A stretch of DNA of 27,678 bases from DASRZM01 sp035686365 (GTDB taxonomy: Bacteria; Pseudomonadota; Gammaproteobacteria; Xanthomonadales; Xanthomonadaceae): assembly GCA_035686365.1 (NCBI GenBank), contig DASRZM010000090.1, positions 1 through 27,678 of the forward strand, written 5' to 3'. The notes below the pieces were generated by a model that had not been told where the DNA came from, searched no databases, and saw nothing but the letters and a program-made list of their open reading frames with translations. Of this stretch, positions 22,569 through 27,678 are shown one piece after another (positions within the stretch are counted from its first letter, which is position 1; every line of letters starts with the position of its first letter). Made by a program: the position numbers and the translations under genes.

Positions 22569-24413
22569 TCACTCGTGCGGAGGCGAGTCCACCGGAAGCA
22601 GCCGCAGATGGCGCAGGCGGATCTCGCCGGGCGCGCGCGCCGGATCGAGCCGGACCCGTCGCAGCGCGCCGCGCGTCGCGAACCTCACCGTGTAGCCATG
22701 CCAGGCGCCGTCGTGGTGGGCCGGGAAGCGGACCGAGTCGGCCTCGTTGAACCGGAGATTGACTGCATCGGACCAGAACAGCTGGCCGAACCCCGCACTG
22801 TCGGATGTCATCTCGAAACTCAGCTCGAAGGTGCCGGGCGTCGCCGAACGCATCACCGCGACCAGCATCGGATCCACGCCCGTGCTGGTCAGCCGCAACT
22901 CGTCGCCTTGCTGGTGGAGCTGCCCGTGTCCACCCGCCACCCACGCCGCACCGGGGCGGTAGTCGGGATTGCGCGCGGGCAGCAGCGCCCCGGTGTCCCG
23001 CAGGTACGCATCGATCCGGGAGGCGAGGACCTCGACCACCTCCGGGCGCTCCAGGGCGAGGTTGCGAGTCTCGCCGAGGTCGGCCTCGAGGTCGTACAGC
23101 TCGAAACGGTCGGCCTGCCCATCGCCGTCGAAGAAGAACCGGTAGAGCTTCCACCGGCCGCTGCGGACCGAAACGTTGGGCAGGTTGCCGGTGGCTTCGA
23201 TGTAGTGCGGAAACAGTGAAAACACCGGTCGCGGCTCGCGATCCTGACCACGCAGCACCGCCGCGAGACTGTGGCCGTCGAGGTGGTCGCGCGGCTGCGC
23301 CGGCAGGGCAGCCATCTCGAGCAGCGTCGGAAACAGGTCGACTCCGCTGACGACGTCCTCGGCGACCGCACCGGACGCGGTGACCGTGGGCCAGCGCACG
23401 ATCAGCGGCACCCGGACCCCGCCCTCGTAGTTGCTGCCCTTGCCCGCGCGCAGCGGATGGTTGCTGGTCGGGGAAACGCCGTCGAGGCGGTCGTACATGT
23501 TGCCGCCGTTGTCGGAGGTGAACACGATGATCGTGTTCTGGTCGAGCCCGAGCTGGGTCAGCGCCGCGAGCAGGCGGCCGACGTTGCGATCGAGGGTTTC
23601 GATCATCGCGGCCATCGTTGGCGAACGCTGCTGGGACTCGGGTCGAACACGCCCGGCGTGCTCGGCGATGCGTTCCGGCGAGGCCTGAAACGGTGCATGC
23701 ACGTCGTAGAACCACAGGTTGAGCAGGAACGGTCGCTCCCGGTTTGCCTTCATGAACTCGATCGCGCGGTCGGTGAGCGCATCCGCGATGTGGGTGCCCG
23801 GCGCAACCTTCGGAAGTGTGTCGAGCTGCCACGGCCCGAAGTAGCCGGGTGGAGGCGGACCCGAGTGCGCGCGGCCACCCACCACCAGATCGAAGCCCTG
23901 CGCCTCCGGCAGGTACGGGGCATGTCCGAGGTGCCACTTGCCGAGGAAGGCGGTGCGGTAGCCGTGCGCTCGCAGCGCCTCGGCGTAGGTGACGTACGCT
24001 TGCGGCAGGCGCGTGCGCGACTCCGGCTCGAGCGCCGGGCGGTCGGCCGGCGCCGAGGCTTGCACACCCGGATCCAGGACTTCGTGCTCGAGATGTCCGG
24101 CGGCACCGGTCAGGCGCAGACGGGCCGGGGACTGTCCGGTCAGCAGGCTGGCCCGCGAGGCCGAGCACAGCGGGCTCGATGCGTAGGCCTGGGTGAAGCG
24201 CAGCCCGGAAGCTGCGAGGGCGTCGATGGCCGGGGTCCGGTACAGCTCGCTGCCGTATGCGCCGAGGTCGCGCCAGCCGACGTCGTCGACCAGGATCACG
24301 ATCACGTTCGGATGCGGCGGTCGCGGCGTCGGCACGCAGTTGGTGACGGTGACGACAGCGACCAGCGCTGTCAGCAGCCGCGCGCCGACGCCGCCGGTCG
24401 AGGTCGGGCTCAA
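22569..24413 (-). CDS. Sulfatase (arylsulfatase family, Cys-type)
   Basis: Sulfatases hydrolyse sulfate esters using a formylglycine made from an active-site Cys or Ser. Here the core motif is C83-S-A-S-R87 followed by ASLLTGQSP, so the Cys type. Metal ligands D43 and D44 lie in ILVDDVGW, and FTSDNGG holds the second acidic pair. The 614-residue length is normal, and a C-terminal beta domain (about 510-610) follows the catalytic part. An N-terminal hydrophobic segment ends in VTNC (Cys26), a possible but imperfect lipobox, so export is likely and lipidation uncertain. The start is the TTG at 24413, which overlaps the upstream stop (TTGA). The substrate is unknown. The upstream FGE gene supplies the needed modification. 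Confidence 0.92.
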   Translation of the reverse strand: MSPTSTGGVGARLLTALVAVVTVTNCVPTPRPPHPNVIVILVDDVGWRDLGAYGSELYRTPAIDALAASGLRFTQAYASSPLCSASRASLLTGQSPARLRLTGAAGHLEHEVLDPGVQASAPADRPALEPESRTRLPQAYVTYAEALRAHGYRTAFLGKWHLGHAPYLPEAQGFDLVVGGRAHSGPPPPGYFGPWQLDTLPKVAPGTHIADALTDRAIEFMKANRERPFLLNLWFYDVHAPFQASPERIAEHAGRVRPESQQRSPTMAAMIETLDRNVGRLLAALTQLGLDQNTIIVFTSDNGGNMYDRLDGVSPTSNHPLRAGKGSNYEGGVRVPLIVRWPTVTASGAVAEDVVSGVDLFPTLLEMAALPAQPRDHLDGHSLAAVLRGQDREPRPVFSLFPHYIEATGNLPNVSVRSGRWKLYRFFFDGDGQADRFELYDLEADLGETRNLALERPEVVEVLASRIDAYLRDTGALLPARNPDYRPGAAWVAGGHGQLHQQGDELRLTSTGVDPMLVAVMRSATPGTFELSFEMTSDSAGFGQLFWSDAVNLRFNEADSVRFPAHHDGAWHGYTVRFATRGALRRVRLDPARAPGEIRLRHLRLLPVDSPPHE

Positions 24414-25531
24414 GCGGCGTCTCCCGAGGAGCCCGGCACCCGCGCCGAGCGGGCGCAGCGGAATCCGAGGTGGTTGCTGCCGGTGTCGACCTCGCCGCGG
24501 CCGCGGGTGCCGACCCGGTAGCGCTCGCAGTACTGCTCCGAACACAGGAATGAACCGCCGCGCAGCACCCGCTTGGCGAGCCCCGGCTCGGCCGGATCGA
24601 AAGGCGTCTCCGGACCTTGCGGGTTGCGCGTCACGCCGGCGGCGCGGACCGCGTAGGTATCGGGCCGGTACCAGTCGGCGGTCCACTCCCAGACGTTGCC
24701 GGCGACGTCGAACAGGCCGTAACCGTTGGCGGGAAAGCTGGCCACCGGCGCCGTTGCGCGGTAGCCGTCCTCGCCGCTGTTGGCGTGGGGAAACGGCCCC
24801 TGGAAGGTGTTGGCCATCCGCCGGCCCTCAGGCTGGAGCGTGTCGCCCCAGGGGTAGCGCCGGCCGGCCAGGCCACCGCGCGCGGCAAACTCCCATTCGG
24901 CTTCGCTCGGCAGCCGGCCGCCGGCCCAGGCGCAGTAGGCACGCGCGTCGTCGAACGCGACGTGCACCACCGGGTGGCGCTCGCGCCCTTCGAGCGAGCT
25001 GTCCGGTCCCTCGGGATGCCGCCAGTCCGCGCCGGGCACGTAGGCCCACCACCGCCGCTCATCGTCGAGGGGAACCGGGCCTGCGGGAGCGGCGAACACG
25101 ACCGACCCCGGAACCAGCCGTCCCGCGGGCACGCCCGCGAAGGCCTCGCCCTGCGGTGGACGCTCGGCCACAGTCACATGCCCAGTGACGGCGACGAAGC
25201 GCACGAAGTCGGCGTTGGTGACCTCGGTGCGATCCAGCCAGAAACCGTCGACGTAGACCCGGTGCAGCGGCAGGGCATCGCCGTCGGGATGCGGATGGAA
25301 CGGGTGGGCCGGCGACACGGCGGCATCGGATGCACCCATCGAAAACTCGCCGCCGGGAATCCACGCCATGCCCGGCGTGGCTTCAGTGGGCGCGGGGGTG
25401 GCGTTCTCGACGGTGCTGGCTGCGGCCGGGCGCGGCGCGCCGATCGACGCGGCTTGCTCGCTCCCGCAGCCGCCCAGGAGCGTCGTTCCCAGGGTGACGA
25501 TCGCAAGGCTTCGCCAACGGGGCAACGGCAT
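24410..25531 (-). CDS. Formylglycine-generating enzyme (SUMF1/FGE-like), predicted lipoprotein
   Basis: FGE oxidises the sulfatase active-site cysteine to formylglycine. The 373-residue protein has the FGE-sulfatase domain from about residue 53 to 362: WIPGGEFSMG, DRTEVTN, LPSEAEWEFAARGG, NVWEWTADWY, RGGSFLC and HLGFRCA. The two catalytic cysteines of human SUMF1 (C-x4-C) are matched by C330 and C335 in CSEQYC, so it looks active rather than a non-catalytic relative. The N-terminus carries a lipobox LGGC with Cys22, which would anchor it in the periplasm. It is the first gene of a coupled pair with the sulfatase. The start ATG at 25531 has only a weak ribosome binding site. Confidence 0.92.
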   Translation of the reverse strand: MPLPRWRSLAIVTLGTTLLGGCGSEQAASIGAPRPAAASTVENATPAPTEATPGMAWIPGGEFSMGASDAAVSPAHPFHPHPDGDALPLHRVYVDGFWLDRTEVTNADFVRFVAVTGHVTVAERPPQGEAFAGVPAGRLVPGSVVFAAPAGPVPLDDERRWWAYVPGADWRHPEGPDSSLEGRERHPVVHVAFDDARAYCAWAGGRLPSEAEWEFAARGGLAGRRYPWGDTLQPEGRRMANTFQGPFPHANSGEDGYRATAPVASFPANGYGLFDVAGNVWEWTADWYRPDTYAVRAAGVTRNPQGPETPFDPAEPGLAKRVLRGGSFLCSEQYCERYRVGTRGRGEVDTGSNHLGFRCARSARVPGSSGDAA

Positions 25532-25591
25532 CGGGGTGATCCCGGCAGGTACGCTATCGTAAAGCCAGAGACAGGAAATCCAAAGGTCGCC

Positions 25592-27565
25592 TCATCCCTC
25601 GGCGAGCAGCGCCGCCAGCCGCGCCAGATGCGCATGGGCGCGTTCCTCGCGGTGCTCGGTGTCGGCGCCCTCGTCCTGGCCGCGCCAGGCCAGGTCGGCC
25701 TGCGGCAGTTCGGCAAGGAAACGGCTGGGTTCGAGCGCGACCACCTCGCCGAAGCGGCGCGTGCGCGTGCAATAGCTCAACTGCAGCTGTCGCCGCGCGC
25801 GGGTGATGCCGACGTACAGCAGCCGGCGTTCCTCCTCGAGCCGGCCCTCCTCGAGGCTGGCCGCGTGCGGCAGCGTGCCGTCCTCGCAGCCGACGATGAA
25901 CACGTAGTCGAACTCCAGCCCCTTGGCCGCATGCAGGCTCATCAGCCGGACCGCGTTGCCGGGCTCGTCGCGATCGGCGTGGGTGAGCAGGGCCAGCTGG
26001 GCGGCCAGGTCGCCGGCGCTGCCGCGCGCGCCCTCGAACCAGTCGGCCAGCTCGAGCAGGTTGGCCTGCCGGCGTTCGAACTGCGCCGCACTGGCGGACG
26101 CGCGCAGCGCCGCCAGCAGACCCGACTCCTCGATCAGCGCCCGGCACAGGCTGGCGGCGCTCTCGTGCGCGGCGCGCCGGCGCAAGGTCCCGAGCAGGTC
26201 GGCGAATGCGGCCAGTGCGGCGGCCGGGCGCGCCGGCAGCTGGCGCACCACGTCCACGCGTTCGGCCGCGCGCGAAAGCGGCAGGTGCAGGCGGCCGGCC
26301 AGCTCGCCCAGCCGCGCCAGCGTGGTGGCGCCGATCTCGCGCCGGGGCGAGGTCACCGCGCGCAGGAAGGCGGCATCGTCGTCCGGATTGGCGACCACGC
26401 GCAGCCAGGCCAGCGCATCCTTGACCTCGCCGCGATCCAGGAAGGCGGTCCCGCCGGACAGGTGGTAGGGCACGCGTGCCAGCTGCAACGCCTTTTCCAG
26501 CGGTCGCGACTGGTGGTTGCCGCGGAACAGCACCGCGAAAGCCGACCACGGCGCCTTGTCGCGCTGGGCCAGGAAGGCGATCTCGGCGGCGACGCGTTCG
26601 GCCTGGCACCCATCGTCCGGGCAGGCCTCCACGCGGATCGCAGGCCCCTCGGCGTGTTCGCTCCACAGCTTCTTGGCGCGTTCGCGCGGGTTGTGTGCGA
26701 TCAGCGCGTTGGCCGCGCGCAGGATCCGCCGCGCGCACCGGTAGTTCTGCTCGAGCATGATGACCTCGAGCCCAGGATAGTCGTGCGCCAGCCGCTGCAG
26801 GTTCTCCGGGTCGGCGCCGCGCCAGCCGTAGATCGACTGGTCGTCGTCGCCCACGCAGGTGAAATCCGCGCGCGCACCGGCCAGCGCCCTGAGCAGCCGG
26901 TACTGGGCGCCGTTGGTGTCCTGGTACTCGTCCACCAGCAGGTAGCGGATGCGCTCGCGCCAGGCGCCAGCGGCCTCGGCGTCGGACTCCAGCAGCATCA
27001 CCGGCAACCGGATCAGGTCGTCGAAGTCCACCGCGTTGAAGGCGGCCAGCCGCTGCTGGTAGTGCGCGTACAGATCGGCGGCCTCGCGCTCGCGCTCGCT
27101 GGCGGCAAGCCGGGCGGCCTGCTCCGGCGTCAGCGTCTGGTTCTTGGCGCGCGAGATCAGCTGCCGCACGGCATCGACCGCGTCGTTGCGGGCGCCCTTG
27201 GGCATCAGTTCGCGCAGCAGCGCGCCGGCATCGTCGGCGTCGAACACCGAGAACCCGCGCCGCAGGCCCGCACGCGCATGCTCGATCTGCAGCAGCTTCA
27301 GGCCCAGCGAGTGGAAGGTGGAAACGGTCAGGCCCTGGGCGGCGTCGTCGCGCAGGCGCCGGCCCACGCGCTCGCGCATCTCGCGCGCGGCCTTGTTGGT
27401 GAAGGTGATCGCGGCGATGTGACGGGCCTGGACGTGGCCGCCGCCGATCAGGTGCGCGATCTTCTCGGTGATCACGCGGGTCTTGCCCGAGCCCGCCCCG
27501 GCCAGCACCAGCACCGGCCCGCGCACGGCGCGCACGGCTTGCAGTTGTTGCGGATTCAAAGACAT
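25592..27565 (-). CDS. rep: ATP-dependent DNA helicase Rep (UvrD/Rep family)
   Basis: Rep is a 3'-5' superfamily 1A helicase that helps replication forks past obstacles. The 657-residue protein shows the motifs in order: Walker A AGAGSGKT (22-29), TFTNKAAREM, VDEYQDTN (near 210), GDDDQSIYGWRG (near 238), NYRC, LMSLHAAKGLEFDYVF and LLYVGITRAR. The start MSLNPQQLQAV and the near-C-terminal LEPSRFLAELP fit Rep rather than UvrD. E. coli Rep has 673 residues. The ATG at 27565 was chosen by that match; 29 codons upstream are open but lie in repeat-like intergenic DNA. The gene is 60 bp upstream of the FGE gene on the same strand. Confidence 0.95.
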   Translation of the reverse strand: MSLNPQQLQAVRAVRGPVLVLAGAGSGKTRVITEKIAHLIGGGHVQARHIAAITFTNKAAREMRERVGRRLRDDAAQGLTVSTFHSLGLKLLQIEHARAGLRRGFSVFDADDAGALLRELMPKGARNDAVDAVRQLISRAKNQTLTPEQAARLAASEREREAADLYAHYQQRLAAFNAVDFDDLIRLPVMLLESDAEAAGAWRERIRYLLVDEYQDTNGAQYRLLRALAGARADFTCVGDDDQSIYGWRGADPENLQRLAHDYPGLEVIMLEQNYRCARRILRAANALIAHNPRERAKKLWSEHAEGPAIRVEACPDDGCQAERVAAEIAFLAQRDKAPWSAFAVLFRGNHQSRPLEKALQLARVPYHLSGGTAFLDRGEVKDALAWLRVVANPDDDAAFLRAVTSPRREIGATTLARLGELAGRLHLPLSRAAERVDVVRQLPARPAAALAAFADLLGTLRRRAAHESAASLCRALIEESGLLAALRASASAAQFERRQANLLELADWFEGARGSAGDLAAQLALLTHADRDEPGNAVRLMSLHAAKGLEFDYVFIVGCEDGTLPHAASLEEGRLEEERRLLYVGITRARRQLQLSYCTRTRRFGEVVALEPSRFLAELPQADLAWRGQDEGADTEHREERAHAHLARLAALLAEG

Positions 27566-27622
27566 CGGCGCTCGGACGGCAGGCGGCGGCGCATTGTAGC
27601 GGCCCGCGCGCACCCGATGCCC

Positions 27623-27649
27623 GTAGGAGCGGGCGTTGCCCGCGATCGG
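27623..27649. repeat. REP-like hairpin
   Basis: GTAGGAGCGGGC-GTT-GCCCGCGATCGG holds a 6-bp stem GCGGGC/GCCCGC. It has the form of the GTAGGAGCGGGC... or TGTAGGAGCGG... REP sequences common in pseudomonads and xanthomonads. It lies upstream of rep. It is unlike the ends of the RAYT element in this window, so a different RAYT would be its partner. Confidence 0.65.
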
Positions 27650-27678
27650 CACAGCCGAGGCCGTCGCGACAGACGATC

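Overview
The window is high-GC DNA that looks like a gammaproteobacterium of the Xanthomonadales/Lysobacterales type. The reasons are a housekeeping set of rdgC, plsB, pyrF and rep, GC-rich hairpin repeats of the kind scattered through those genomes, and a broken copy of a Crp/Clp-type DNA-binding domain. The assignment is inference from gene content and style; no rRNA or tRNA lies in the window to confirm it.

Layout. 1-150: a 78-bp tandem hairpin repeat. 171-7018: mostly housekeeping genes. These are rdgC, a small DUF465 (YdcH-like) protein, plsB, a lipoprotein of unknown function, and an acid phosphatase-pyrF pair with overlapping stop and start codons. Between the lipoprotein and pyrF lies a convincing unannotated small-RNA gene (promoter, three hairpins, strong terminator; about 107 nt). 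7019-7502 holds no intact gene: it contains a 3' fragment of a crp/clp-like gene, an interspersed hairpin repeat and the terminator of the next gene. 7503-12434 encodes a 1643-residue secreted multidomain protein. 12640-15776 is a coupled ECF-type sigma factor and Ser/Thr kinase-TPR protein. Facing away from it are a small secreted protein and a seven-helix membrane protein (15998-17289). 17292-18509 is a cation/proton antiporter. 18599-22524 is accessory DNA: a complete REP-associated tyrosine transposase (RAYT) element, a two-gene operon for a secreted metzincin-like protease, and an internally deleted second copy of the element. 22569-25531 encodes a coupled formylglycine-generating enzyme and sulfatase. 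The window ends with rep (25592-27565) and a REP-like hairpin.

The most interesting structure is the RAYT family. Its ends are an 18-bp inverted repeat, AAAAAGGTGTCAGGGACA. The transposase stop codon lies inside the right-end repeat. The right end is repeated in tandem at both copies. A 66-bp right-end fragment also sits at the 3' end of the Ser/Thr kinase gene, in the same reading frame, so that the kinase now ends with the transposase's own C-terminal peptide. The element therefore seems to spread ready-made C-terminal tails and stop codons. A second pattern is a short aromatic/acidic C-terminal tail (IFSDGLEAQ, IFFSSFEP) shared by the two otherwise unrelated large secreted proteins, which may be a sorting signal.

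Four gene pairs overlap by four bases (ATGA or TTGA) and a fifth by one base (TGATG), so translational coupling is frequent here. No CRISPR array, tRNA, rRNA or replication origin was seen.
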